Shown here: positions 1 through 7,302 of the stretch, one piece after another
Numbering within the stretch: the first letter of the stretch is position 1
Layout: the number at the start of each line of letters is the position of its first letter
Source of the DNA: Ignavibacteriales bacterium
GTDB lineage: Bacteria; Bacteroidota; Ignavibacteria; Ignavibacteriales; Melioribacteraceae
Length of the DNA stretch: 7,455 bases
Direction of reading: 5' to 3'
Assembly (NCBI GenBank): GCA_020059785.1
Contig: JAGVBL010000347.1
Span: forward strand, 1 to 7,455
Notes under the pieces: model-generated
What the model was told of the DNA's origin: nothing
Databases searched by the model: none
What the model saw: the letters and a program-made list of their open reading frames with translations, nothing else
Position numbers and translations under genes: made by a program

Positions 1-438
1 ATTTTGACGAATATATTTCTCAATCATTCTTACTATCAGTTTAGTGGTTTCGTGCTCACCGGTTCCGAATGACATTTTAGGATCTATAGTAATTACTATT
101 TTATTTCTATCAGAGACATACTCTTTGAATGTCGGTTTAATAACTATTCTATCGGTAATTTCTATTACCTTAACATTCCTTTCATAATCCTCATTCCAGT
201 TCTTATCCTCAATTATTTCTCTCCGGATGGAGAATTCGGAAATCAATCGTTCGCGTATAGCGAATTCTAGAACAGATGTTATTTCTTCTTCCGAAATAGA
301 TTTGTTCGAATCAACAAATATATTTAAGCCAAATTCGGATTCATTAATTCCGTCAAGATCAAACTGCCAGAGCATGCCGCTAATAAGTTCGTTATTTCTT
401 GGAGTTGTTGATATTGTATACTGAATAAATGTTTTCAT
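1..438 (-). CDS. prmA: Ribosomal protein L11 methyltransferase, N-terminal part (runs off left edge)
   Basis: Reading the minus strand from the ATG at 438 gives 146 uninterrupted codons to the window edge, beginning MKTFIQYTIS. PrmA is a cytoplasmic SAM-dependent enzyme that trimethylates ribosomal protein L11. Two features identify it: the linker segment NWNEDYERNVKVIEI (residues 80-94), which matches the tryptophan-containing stretch joining the substrate-recognition domain to the catalytic domain, and IDPKMSFGTGEHETT (118-132), the family's FGTGxHxTT signature at the start of the methyltransferase domain. The glycine-rich SAM-binding loop and the rest of the catalytic domain would lie beyond position 1; full family members are roughly 275-300 residues, so about half is present. 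The start lies 4 bp after the dacB stop, so the gene is probably cotranscribed with dacB. No strong ribosome-binding site is visible. Identification is confident despite the truncation, which is only the window boundary. Confidence 0.92.
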   Translation of the reverse strand, partial: MKTFIQYTISTTPRNNELISGMLWQFDLDGINESEFGLNIFVDSNKSISEEEITSVLEFAIRERLISEFSIRREIIEDKNWNEDYERNVKVIEITDRIVIKPTFKEYVSDRNKIVITIDPKMSFGTGEHETTKLIVRMIEKYIRQN

Positions 439-442
439 ACGC

Positions 443-1876
443 TTAATTGTTATAAATTAGTTCACAGATTTTATCTTGAATCTCTCGTGCAACTTTTGAC
501 GGACCTGTAAAATTTTGAATCATGATAGTAAATGCAATTAAATGGTTGGACTTATTTGTTATATAACCGCTTAGGTTGCTTACACCACTTAATGTTCCAG
601 TCTTTGCATTCACTTTTTGAAATGCGGGGGATTTTTTCAATCTGTCTTTTAATGTTCCATCAATACCGGCAACGGGAAGTGAATTAAATAGTTTCGCAAA
701 GAACTCATTACTATTTGTGTAAAAATATTTTAGAAGTCCGGTTAATAATTCAGCTGAAATAAGATTATAAAAAGAAAGCCCTGAGCCGTCTGCAATTTTA
801 TATAACCCGGGTTCCCAACCAATAATTGTAATTAAACTGTCTATTAATTTAATACCTTTATCTGCCGAAGCCGGTTTTCCAGAATATTTTAATCCCAGTG
901 CTCTCAGAAGCATTTCAGCGCTCAGATTATCACTGTTCTTGTTTACATTTATAACTGTTGAATCAATCGTCCTGTTATAAGTGAAAATTTCTTTCGCTCC
1001 ATTTTCAAGTGTAGAAATCTTTGTTTGACCGCTAAAGCCAATCTTATTTTTAATGAGGTTTTCTTTAAGGAGTGTAAGAAAATAATTAGTCGGGTCGAAT
1101 ACATTTACGGTGCTCTCGCCGGGTTTTTCATTTATAGATAATTCACCGGTTACCTTAATAGTATTGCTGCGGTTTATCCAGTCGCGTGTAACTTTTACTG
1201 TAGAGTTTTTTTTATCAGTTGTAATTGAATTATTAAATAAAGTAACAAGATTCGTTGCCGGAGTTGTTGTGATTAGGACGGGTTTACCCTTTAAATTAGG
1301 GGAGTAGTTTATTTTAATGCAATTGGCGTTGATATTAAGAGCAGACAGATAAGGTGAACTTGGGGCGGGGTCATCGTCCCACATCCATCCACTACCCCAA
1401 AAGAGGGAATCCATGGAGGAAATATCTGCCAATATGTTGCCTCTAATTTCCTTTATACCATAACTACGAATTTTAAAAGTTAGCGTATCCAAATCGCGTA
1501 GAGAAAATTCTGGGTCCAGACCTCCAATAATATAAAGATCACCAAACAAAATTGAATCCCGCAGCTCTCCTTTGTAATAAAGTGATGTATTAAACGTGTA
1601 ATCTTCCAAAAATAAAATTGAAGCGGCTGTTGTAAGTATTTTTATTGTTGATGCCGGGCGGAGTAAAAGTTTTTCATTTCTACGGAATAAAATTTTTTGA
1701 GAGGTTAAATCGTAAATATCAATTGCAATTTGGCTGTTTTTAAAAAAATCGGTAGAAATTGCTCTATTAATTTCATTTTCTAGTTTTAATTTCTTCTGCT
1801 GCGAAAATGAAATTGTAGTAAGAAAAAAAAACAGAATAACAAGAAATACTTTATTGATTAAAAATAGTTTTTTCAA
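443..1876 (-). CDS. dacB: D-alanyl-D-alanine carboxypeptidase/endopeptidase, PBP4 type (family S13)
   Basis: This 477-residue protein is exported and trims or cleaves peptidoglycan peptide cross-links in the periplasm. Residues 1-25 form a signal peptide: a KK start, a hydrophobic core rich in Leu, Ile and Phe, and a likely cut near SFS-QQ. All three penicillin-binding motifs of family S13 are present and widely spaced: SxxK as STIK (76-79, nucleophile Ser76), SxN as SDN (315-317) and KTG (425-427, within AKTGTLSG). The long insert between the first two motifs is typical of PBP4 and separates it from the DacA/PBP5 type. Length is normal for the family. The start is TTG (1876-1874): the next in-frame methionine is residue 155, which would remove the signal peptide and Ser76, and a GGGA sequence sits 6 nt upstream. 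The start overlaps the stop of the preceding gene (TTGA), suggesting translational coupling. prmA follows after 4 bp. Confidence 0.93.
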   Translation of the reverse strand: MKKLFLINKVFLVILFFFLTTISFSQQKKLKLENEINRAISTDFFKNSQIAIDIYDLTSQKILFRRNEKLLLRPASTIKILTTAASILFLEDYTFNTSLYYKGELRDSILFGDLYIIGGLDPEFSLRDLDTLTFKIRSYGIKEIRGNILADISSMDSLFWGSGWMWDDDPAPSSPYLSALNINANCIKINYSPNLKGKPVLITTTPATNLVTLFNNSITTDKKNSTVKVTRDWINRSNTIKVTGELSINEKPGESTVNVFDPTNYFLTLLKENLIKNKIGFSGQTKISTLENGAKEIFTYNRTIDSTVINVNKNSDNLSAEMLLRALGLKYSGKPASADKGIKLIDSLITIIGWEPGLYKIADGSGLSFYNLISAELLTGLLKYFYTNSNEFFAKLFNSLPVAGIDGTLKDRLKKSPAFQKVNAKTGTLSGVSNLSGYITNKSNHLIAFTIMIQNFTGPSKVAREIQDKICELIYNN

Positions 1877-3231
1877 AAATATTCCCGTTCTCTAAAATCT
1901 ACACCTAATTCCTCTTTTACAAATTTTTTAGCAGCTTCAGCATCAACCTGGCTTAGTCCTACAATTGACATTACAACGTGAGTGTACTCTTTAGCTTTAG
2001 TTGCAAACTCGAGCATTTCTTTATGCATCAAAGGATCAACTCTCATTAGCGCAGCATATTGGTTGGCATCTATTGAATTCAGACTAATCGAAACCGTATC
2101 AATCAATCCTTTCAACTCCGGAGTAATATCCCGTTTATTAATAAAATTTCCGTGTCCGTCTGTATTCATTCGTGTTGTTCCCCCGTTTTCTTTTACATAT
2201 TTAGCAATTTCTTTAACTACATCCCATCTAATAGTCGGTTCTCCGTACCCGCAAAAAACAATTTCTTTAAATCGTTTGGGATCACCAATTCCTTTAATAT
2301 AAACATCGGCTTCGGGTTCTTCCGATTTTTTCATTTTCAAATTATACCCGTTAATTACAGCTTCTCCCTTACGGTCGCAAAAGACGCAGTCGGCATTGCA
2401 TCTATTTGTAACATTAATATAAAGTGAGTTACCGATCTGATATGTGAAGCTAAGAGCCGGTTTATTTCCAATTCCAAAAAGTTTATAAGCATTAAAAGAT
2501 GTTGTAAGTGCCACATCTTCCGTCCTTAAATTATGAACATCTGCAATTGTTTCTGCAACCAGTTTTATATAACCCGGTTCATTACGTTCTCCGCGGTGGG
2601 GAACAGGAGTCATAAACGGCGAATCAGTTTCGAGTAGTAGATTTTCAACTGCAATTCGGCTTAGAACTTTACGCAGGTTATCAGCTTTCTTAAAAGTAAT
2701 GTTTCCGGGGAATGAAATAAAATGATGCATTTCAATAAGTTCTCGTGCATCTTCAACTGAACCGGCAAAACAATGATACTGTGCTCTTAAGCCGGTATCT
2801 TTATATTTTCTTGCGATGTTCATAATGTCGTCATTCGAATCCCGATTATGAACAATGATAGGAAGATTAAGCTTTAGTGCAAGTTTAATCTGCTCTTCGA
2901 ATGCTAATAATTGTTTTTCTTTGGGAGAGAAATCGTAATAGTAGTCTAATCCAATTTCTCCAATTGCTACAACTTTAGGATGTTTTGCAGTCTTCTCTAA
3001 TAAAGGAATAAAATCGATTGTGAAATCTTTAGTATCGTGCGGATGAATTCCAACTGTAGCATAAATAATATCAAATTGTTCCGCTAGTTCAATTGCACGG
3101 GCAGAAGAAGCAAGATCTGTAGCCGGAACAATTATATAATCTACGCCCGAATTTTTTGCTCTTTCAACAACATCATTGAGGTCACCGTTGTAATTCGGAT
3201 AGAATAAATGTGCATGTGTATCAACAAACAT
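1873..3231 (-). CDS. TatD-family metal-dependent hydrolase fused to a radical SAM domain
   Basis: The 452-residue protein has two parts. Residues 1-255 are a complete TatD-type metal-dependent DNase (TIM barrel). It has THAH with His6 and His8, GEIGLDYY with Glu92, VHNRD with His128, YHCFAG with His153 and ETDSP with Asp203, so the full metal-ligand set is intact. After a short linker, residues 268-452 form a compact radical SAM domain with CNADCVFC (Cys278, Cys282, Cys285), the CxxxCxxC ligands for a [4Fe-4S] cluster. GYGEP (328-332) fills the position of the SAM-binding GGxEP motif, followed by RMNTDGHGN (354-362) and VSISLNS (380-386). This matches the known TatD-associated radical SAM family, whose members lie beside or fused to tatD and whose reaction is unknown. 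The ATG is preceded by AAGG at 6-nt spacing. The stop TGA overlaps the dacB start. The domain calls are certain; the substrate is not known. Confidence 0.92.
   Translation of the reverse strand: MFVDTHAHLFYPNYNGDLNDVVERAKNSGVDYIIVPATDLASSARAIELAEQFDIIYATVGIHPHDTKDFTIDFIPLLEKTAKHPKVVAIGEIGLDYYYDFSPKEKQLLAFEEQIKLALKLNLPIIVHNRDSNDDIMNIARKYKDTGLRAQYHCFAGSVEDARELIEMHHFISFPGNITFKKADNLRKVLSRIAVENLLLETDSPFMTPVPHRGERNEPGYIKLVAETIADVHNLRTEDVALTTSFNAYKLFGIGNKPALSFTYQIGNSLYINVTNRCNADCVFCDRKGEAVINGYNLKMKKSEEPEADVYIKGIGDPKRFKEIVFCGYGEPTIRWDVVKEIAKYVKENGGTTRMNTDGHGNFINKRDITPELKGLIDTVSISLNSIDANQYAALMRVDPLMHKEMLEFATKAKEYTHVVMSIVGLSQVDAEAAKKFVKEELGVDFREREYF
1883..1887 (-). promoter_or_regulatory. Ribosome binding site supporting the TTG start of dacB
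   Basis: On the minus strand the sequence CGGGA is followed by ATATTT and then the TTG start codon. The 6-nt spacing suits a Shine-Dalgarno element. It lies inside the last codons of the upstream TatD-radical SAM gene. It supports TTG as the real start, because no ATG or GTG occurs between the upstream in-frame TAG (1892-1894) and this codon. Confidence 0.55.
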
Positions 3232-3237
3232 TGTTTT

Positions 3238-3241
3238 CCTT
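3238..3241 (-). promoter_or_regulatory. Ribosome binding site of the TatD-radical SAM gene
   Basis: On the minus strand AAGG is followed by AAAACA and then the ATG at 3231. This is one of the clearer Shine-Dalgarno matches in the window and fixes the start. It gives a protein beginning MFVDTHAH, the expected N terminus of TatD proteins. Confidence 0.55.
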
Positions 3242-3288
3242 TTCGTCAGTCTGATATAAATAACAAAATAAAATTAAATAACGTTCGG

Positions 3289-4287
3289 CTAATTTTTTAT
3301 TTCGCCTAATATAAATCCTGTTTCACCAACTTCTGATGCAGTGTTTAATATTCCATCAATCTCTTTCTTATCAACAATAGCAATCAACCCTATTCCAAGG
3401 TTAAAAACTTTTCTCATCTCTTCATCATTAATTGAACCGGTCTCCTGAATCAATTTGAATATTGCGGGAATTTCCCAGGCAGACCAATCAATTGTAATTG
3501 AGAGGTTTTTCGGTACAACCCTGATTGTATTACCAATAATACCACCGCCGGTTATATGGGAAAAGGCTTTCACATTGTTATTTTCTTTAAGACGGCTAAT
3601 AAGCTTTAAGTAGGATTTGTGAATTCTTAACAGCTCGTTTCCTAATGTTGTATGTAGACCATGCGGTTTATCATTCAGACTGAAATTTTCCAGAAGAACC
3701 TTTCTTGCTAACGAGTATCCGTTTGTATGTAATCCGTTCGATGCGAATCCGATAAGAGAATCGCCGGCATTTACATTACTTCCATCAATAATTTTATCAC
3801 GTTCAACAATTCCAACTATTGTTCCTGAAATATCATACTCTTCTTCGGAATAAAGCCCCGGCATTTCTGCAGTTTCTCCACCGATTAATGCAACATTATT
3901 CTCTTTGCACGCAAGTGAAAATCCTCTTATTATTTGTTCGGCTTTATCAGGAATTAGTTTACCGAATGCAAGATAATCCATAAAATATTGGGGCTCTGCT
4001 CCGCATACGGCAATATCATTTACACAATGATTTACGAGGTCCTGTCCAACAGTATGATGCCGGTCCATCATAAATGCAATTTTTAATTTTGTTCCTACAC
4101 CGTCAACACTGGAAACGAGGACAGGATTTTTATATTTAAGAAGATCGATTTGATAGAAAGCGCCAAAGTGACCGATACCGGATAATACGTTTTTATTAAA
4201 TGTCGATTTCGCCAGGTCCTTTATTTTTTCAACGGTCTTGTCTCCGGCATCTATATCAACACCGGCGCTTTTGTAGGTATTATTCAT
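3289..4287 (-). CDS. purM: Phosphoribosylformylglycinamidine cyclo-ligase (AIR synthase)
   Basis: PurM is a cytoplasmic dimeric enzyme that closes the imidazole ring, converting FGAM plus ATP to AIR, the fifth step of de novo purine synthesis. The 332-residue protein is of normal to slightly short family length. In order it shows AGVDIDAGDK (8-17) near the N terminus, DGVGTK (62-67), VNHCVNDIAVCGAEP (85-99), GGETAEMPGLY (136-146), SNGLHTNGYSLAR (183-195), HITGGG (244-249) and FNLGIG (295-300). Together these are the phosphate-binding and ATP-binding motifs of the family, with nothing missing. It is the first gene of the minus-strand block, 57 bp ahead of the TatD-radical SAM gene, and starts 175 bp from the divergent hrcA. 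The upstream TAAGA is only a weak ribosome-binding site. No other purine gene is nearby, so it is not part of a purine operon here. Confidence 0.97.
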   Translation of the reverse strand: MNNTYKSAGVDIDAGDKTVEKIKDLAKSTFNKNVLSGIGHFGAFYQIDLLKYKNPVLVSSVDGVGTKLKIAFMMDRHHTVGQDLVNHCVNDIAVCGAEPQYFMDYLAFGKLIPDKAEQIIRGFSLACKENNVALIGGETAEMPGLYSEEEYDISGTIVGIVERDKIIDGSNVNAGDSLIGFASNGLHTNGYSLARKVLLENFSLNDKPHGLHTTLGNELLRIHKSYLKLISRLKENNNVKAFSHITGGGIIGNTIRVVPKNLSITIDWSAWEIPAIFKLIQETGSINDEEMRKVFNLGIGLIAIVDKKEIDGILNTASEVGETGFILGEIKN

Positions 4288-4462
4288 TTTCTTAAAATCT
4301 GATTTTTTGTTTGTGAAATATAATCATATTTATTTATCTGAAACTTTTCGGACAATTTTTTTGTCTTAGGATTTGCCGTTTTTTAGAACAGACATACAAA
4401 ATGAAAATTTGCTTATTTTTTGATAACTTTGTGCCCGTTGTTTTTGAATATTAGAAAAATTT
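4288..4462. other. Divergent intergenic region between purM and hrcA
   Basis: These 175 AT-rich bases must carry the promoters for both blocks, which are transcribed away from each other. On the plus strand a TAnnTTTG-type element lies close to hrcA (listed separately). On the minus strand the best candidate for purM is TATATTTC (4322-4315), one mismatch from TAnnTTTG, but no TTG sits at the expected distance upstream, so I do not call it as a promoter. A 5-bp inverted repeat, GACAA and TTGTC around five T residues (4351-4365), is short enough to be chance. No CIRCE-like repeat (TTAGCACTC with GAGTGCTAA) is visible on either strand. Confidence 0.6.
4424..4431 (+). promoter_or_regulatory. Candidate -7 promoter element of the hrcA-grpE-dnaJ operon
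   Basis: TAACTTTG matches the Bacteroidota primary sigma-factor -7 consensus TAnnTTTG exactly and ends 31 bp before the hrcA ATG, predicting a short leader of roughly 20-25 nt. The weak point is the upstream half: a TTTG occurs at 4408-4411, but only 12 bp separate it from the -7 box, shorter than the usual spacing of about 19 bp. The assignment rests on the -7 match and its position. Confidence 0.4.
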
Positions 4463-5506
4463 ATGACTGAATATCAGCTAAAAGAGAGAGAAAAGGCGAT
4501 TCTGCGGTTTATAATTCATCAGTTTATCCTGACTGCAAATCCGGTTGGCTCAAGAAATATTTCGAAGAAATATAATATCGGGCTTTCGCCGGCTTCTATC
4601 CGTAATATAATGGCTGATCTTGAAGATCTTGGTTACCTCGATCATCCCCATACATCTGCCGGAAGAGTTCCAACTGATAAAGGTTACAGAGTTTATGTTG
4701 ATTCTTTAATGGATCCCCCTAATCTGGAAACAGAAGTTAAATCGATTGTAAATGTTAATTTTAGTCAGGCCGCTGCAGAAACCGAAGATTTATTAAGAAT
4801 AACATCAACAATACTAAGTAATCTTACAAACCAGCTTGCTCTTGTAACTTATCCAAAATTTGAACAGGCAATTCTGGAAAAGATTCAAATAGTAAAATTA
4901 TCATCGATAAGAATACTTGTTATTGTTACAGTGCAATCCGGATTAATAAGAACAATTACACTCGAAATTGATGCAGAGGTAAGTGAAAATCATTTATCGA
5001 CTGTTCAGCAGTTTTTAAATGAAAGATTATCCGGTTTAAGATTTTCAGAAATCCGATCCACATTCAATGATAGAATTAAAGATTTTAACAGCGATTCAGT
5101 TAGACCTATTATTAGAGTGTTTGTTGAATCGGTTGACAGAATATTTACAGATATAGGCAGCGATAAAACAATTATTTCCGGCACTAAAAATATTCTGTCG
5201 CAGCCCGAATTTGAAGACCACGAACAATTCCAAAGTGTTATTGAGCTAATCGAAAATAAAGATGTTATTATTCATATCCTCGATAAAAACAAGAATCAGA
5301 ATATTGATCTTTGCATTTCTATCGGGAAAGAAAATCAGGACGAGAAATTATCGGACTATAGTCTTATTACAAAGGAATATAAAGTTGGCGATTTGAAAGG
5401 TACTTTAGGGATTATGGGTCCAAAGAGAATGGACTATTCCAAAATTATTGCCGCAGTAGTATATATTGCCGAACAACTAACTCACGAATTAACCAAACAA
5501 AGATAG
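4463..5506 (+). CDS. hrcA: Heat-inducible transcription repressor HrcA
   Basis: HrcA is the repressor that binds CIRCE operators ahead of chaperone operons and depends on GroEL for activity. The 347 residues fit the family length. Residues 1-75 form the winged-helix DNA-binding domain with the conserved stretches NPVGSRNIS (26-34), SPASIRNIMADLEDLGYL (42-59) and SAGRVPTDKGYRVYVD (65-80). The later domains include GTKNILSQPEF (240-250) and the C-terminal GTLGIMGPKRMDYSKIIAAV (313-332), both hallmarks of HrcA. It is the first gene of the plus-strand block; grpE follows after 5 bp and then dnaJ, the standard order in many bacteria. The ATG has only a weak A-rich ribosome-binding site. In many bacteria the gene represses its own operon through CIRCE, but none is seen upstream here. 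Confidence 0.97.
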   Translation: MTEYQLKEREKAILRFIIHQFILTANPVGSRNISKKYNIGLSPASIRNIMADLEDLGYLDHPHTSAGRVPTDKGYRVYVDSLMDPPNLETEVKSIVNVNFSQAAAETEDLLRITSTILSNLTNQLALVTYPKFEQAILEKIQIVKLSSIRILVIVTVQSGLIRTITLEIDAEVSENHLSTVQQFLNERLSGLRFSEIRSTFNDRIKDFNSDSVRPIIRVFVESVDRIFTDIGSDKTIISGTKNILSQPEFEDHEQFQSVIELIENKDVIIHILDKNKNQNIDLCISIGKENQDEKLSDYSLITKEYKVGDLKGTLGIMGPKRMDYSKIIAAVVYIAEQLTHELTKQR

Positions 5507-5511
5507 GAATT

Positions 5512-6144
5512 ATGAAAAAGAAGAAAGAATCTATGGAAGAATTGAATAATAAAGATATTGAACAGGAAACCGAAACAGGTACTAATGAAAATGATTCTAA
5601 AGTTGAGATTGAAAGAAAATCTTCAGGTGAAGAATCATCAAATGAAGAATTGATTGCCGCAAGGCAGAAGTTAAGTGAATTGAAAAATAATGTTAAGCAA
5701 TTACAGGACTTGCTTCTTAGAAAAGCTGCTGAATTTGAAAATTATAAGAGACGTACTGAGAATGATCAGATCAATATGCTTAAATATGCGGCCGAGCCAT
5801 TTATAAAAAGTACGTTAATAGTTTACGACGATCTCGAAAGATCCCTTAACCATGTTAATGAGGATAACAGTTTCGAATCCCTTAAAAAGGGTTTGGAACT
5901 TGTTTACGAAAAGTTTACAAAAATTTTAGAATCTCAGGGTGTAAAGAAAATTGATGCTAAGGGAAAGCAATTTGATGTTGACTATCACGAGGCATTAATG
6001 CAGCAACCCAGCACGGGTGTTGAACCAAATACGGTAATTGATGTTATTGAACAGGGCTATCTTTATAAGGACAAAGTAATCCGCCATGCAAAAGTTATTG
6101 TAAGTTCTGCCGTAAGTAACGAAGAAGAAAATAAATCAGAATAA
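5512..6144 (+). CDS. grpE: Nucleotide exchange factor GrpE
   Basis: GrpE is the homodimeric cytoplasmic factor that releases ADP from DnaK during the chaperone cycle. The 210-residue protein begins with a charged, Glu/Lys/Asn-rich, probably disordered segment (1-44), then a long helix able to form the dimer coiled coil (about 45-95, including RKAAEFENYKRRTEND). The four-helix and beta-wing part contains LIVYDDLERSL (102-112), FDVDYHEALMQQP (154-166) and EQGYLYKDKVIRHAKVIV (180-197), which together match the GrpE signature. The ATG at 5512 lies 5 bp after the hrcA stop. An AGGA (5505-5508) overlapping that stop serves as a close-set ribosome-binding site, suggesting coupled translation. A second methionine at residue 8 is possible as a start and would change little. 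Confidence 0.97.
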   Translation: MKKKKESMEELNNKDIEQETETGTNENDSKVEIERKSSGEESSNEELIAARQKLSELKNNVKQLQDLLLRKAAEFENYKRRTENDQINMLKYAAEPFIKSTLIVYDDLERSLNHVNEDNSFESLKKGLELVYEKFTKILESQGVKKIDAKGKQFDVDYHEALMQQPSTGVEPNTVIDVIEQGYLYKDKVIRHAKVIVSSAVSNEEENKSE

Positions 6145-6183
6145 AAAACGGGAACGATACTAAGATTGAAGGATAAGAATTAA

Positions 6184-7302
6184 ATGAGTAAAAGAGATTA
6201 TTACGAAATATTAGGAGTTGCAAAAGGCTCTTCTCAGGATGAAATAAAAAAAGCATATAGAAAACTTGCTATGCAATATCACCCGGATAGAAACCCGGGC
6301 AATAAAGAAGCCGAAGAAAAATTTAAAGAAGCTGCCGAAGCTTATGAAGTTCTAAGCAATGATGAAAAAAGAGCTAAGTACGATCGATACGGTCACAGCG
6401 GCTTACGCGGCGGTCAGGATTTCCATAGCTATCAGAATGTAAATGATATATTCAGTCACTTCTCGGATATTTTTGGAGGTGCTTTTGGCGGCTCTTCAAT
6501 ATTCGACGATTTCTTCGGCGGATCAACTTCTCAGAGAACCAGACAAAAACAATCCGGAACACCCGGATCCGATCTTAAGATTACGCTTAAACTTACACTG
6601 GAAGAAATTGCTACCGGCACAACAAAAAAAGTTAAAATAAAAAAATATAATAAATGCGAAGATTGTAATGGAACTGGAGCTAAAACTACTGGAAGTTTTA
6701 AAACATGTTCTGTTTGCAATGGAACAGGTGAAATACGCCAGGTTTCAAGATCCATTTTCGGACAGTTTGTTAATATTGCACCGTGTAATAATTGCGGCGG
6801 TTCCGGTAAAATTATTTCTGATCCATGCCAAAAGTGTTCTGGAGACGGGCGTGTTAATTCTGAATCGACAATTAAAATAAATGTACCCGCCGGTGTTTTC
6901 GATGGAAGTTATATGACAATGCGAGGCGAAGGAAATTCCGGCAAAAATGGCGGTCAACCCGGTGATATCATCGTTGTCTTCGAAGAAGTCCGCCACGATT
7001 TATTTGTGCGCGATGGCGATAATATAATTTATGAATTGAATATCAGTTACCCCGAAGCTGTATTGGGTACCGAGGTTGAAGTTCCAACTCTAAACGGTAA
7101 AGCAAAACTGAAAATTGATCCGGGAACTCAATTGGGTAAATTCTTAAAGATGCGCGAGAAGGGAATTCAGCATCTTAATAAACACGGTGCCGGTGATCAG
7201 CTGGTTAAAATTAATATTCATGTTCCTAAAAATGTTACTTCAAAGGAAAAAGACCTGTTGAAAGAATTACAAAAATTTCCCAATATTAAACCGGGTAATT
7301 AA
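6184..7302 (+). CDS. dnaJ: Chaperone protein DnaJ (Hsp40)
   Basis: DnaJ delivers unfolded proteins to DnaK and stimulates its ATPase. The 372-residue protein has the full type I layout. The J domain (about 4-70) carries HPD at 33-35. A Gly/Phe-rich linker runs from about 72 to 115. Four zinc-binding CxxCxGxG repeats follow: CEDCNGTG (158-165), CSVCNGTG (175-182), CNNCGGSG (201-208) and CQKCSGDG (215-222). After these come the C-terminal peptide-binding and dimerisation domains, with RGEGNSGKNGGQPGD (247-261) and KGIQHLNKHGAGDQL (326-340). All eight zinc-ligand cysteines are intact. An AAGGA at 6169-6173 lies 10 nt before the ATG. The gene follows grpE by 39 bp in the same operon. Length is near the usual 370-385. 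Confidence 0.98.
   Translation: MSKRDYYEILGVAKGSSQDEIKKAYRKLAMQYHPDRNPGNKEAEEKFKEAAEAYEVLSNDEKRAKYDRYGHSGLRGGQDFHSYQNVNDIFSHFSDIFGGAFGGSSIFDDFFGGSTSQRTRQKQSGTPGSDLKITLKLTLEEIATGTTKKVKIKKYNKCEDCNGTGAKTTGSFKTCSVCNGTGEIRQVSRSIFGQFVNIAPCNNCGGSGKIISDPCQKCSGDGRVNSESTIKINVPAGVFDGSYMTMRGEGNSGKNGGQPGDIIVVFEEVRHDLFVRDGDNIIYELNISYPEAVLGTEVEVPTLNGKAKLKIDPGTQLGKFLKMREKGIQHLNKHGAGDQLVKINIHVPKNVTSKEKDLLKELQKFPNIKPGN

Noticed and set aside
227..424. 65-codon open frame on the plus strand
   Set aside because: Lies antisense to prmA, whose translation clearly matches a known family. No protein features of its own.
1980..1990. GAGTGTACTCT, containing GAGT and ACTC arms, considered as a half-CIRCE or operator
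   Set aside because: It lies inside the radical SAM coding sequence, has a 2-bp spacer rather than 9, and lacks the TTAGC/GCTAA ends.
1982..2427. Two overlapping plus-strand open frames antisense to the radical SAM domain
   Set aside because: They are shadows of the real minus-strand gene, with no recognisable domain or convincing ribosome-binding site.
3232..3288. 57-bp gap between purM and the TatD-radical SAM gene, checked for a terminator or a new promoter
   Set aside because: No GC-rich hairpin followed by a T run and no convincing promoter boxes are visible; simplest reading is an intra-operon spacer with the ribosome-binding site at its end.
4351..4365. Inverted repeat GACAA-TTTTT-TTGTC in the purM/hrcA intergenic region, considered as an operator or terminator
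   Set aside because: Only 5 bp per arm with no extension, unlike CIRCE in sequence and spacing, and not expected to be a terminator between divergent genes. Likely chance in T-rich DNA.
6443..6996. Several short open frames on both strands inside dnaJ, one of them cysteine-poor and hydrophobic
   Set aside because: All overlap the intact DnaJ zinc-finger region. They arise from the repetitive glycine and cysteine codons there.
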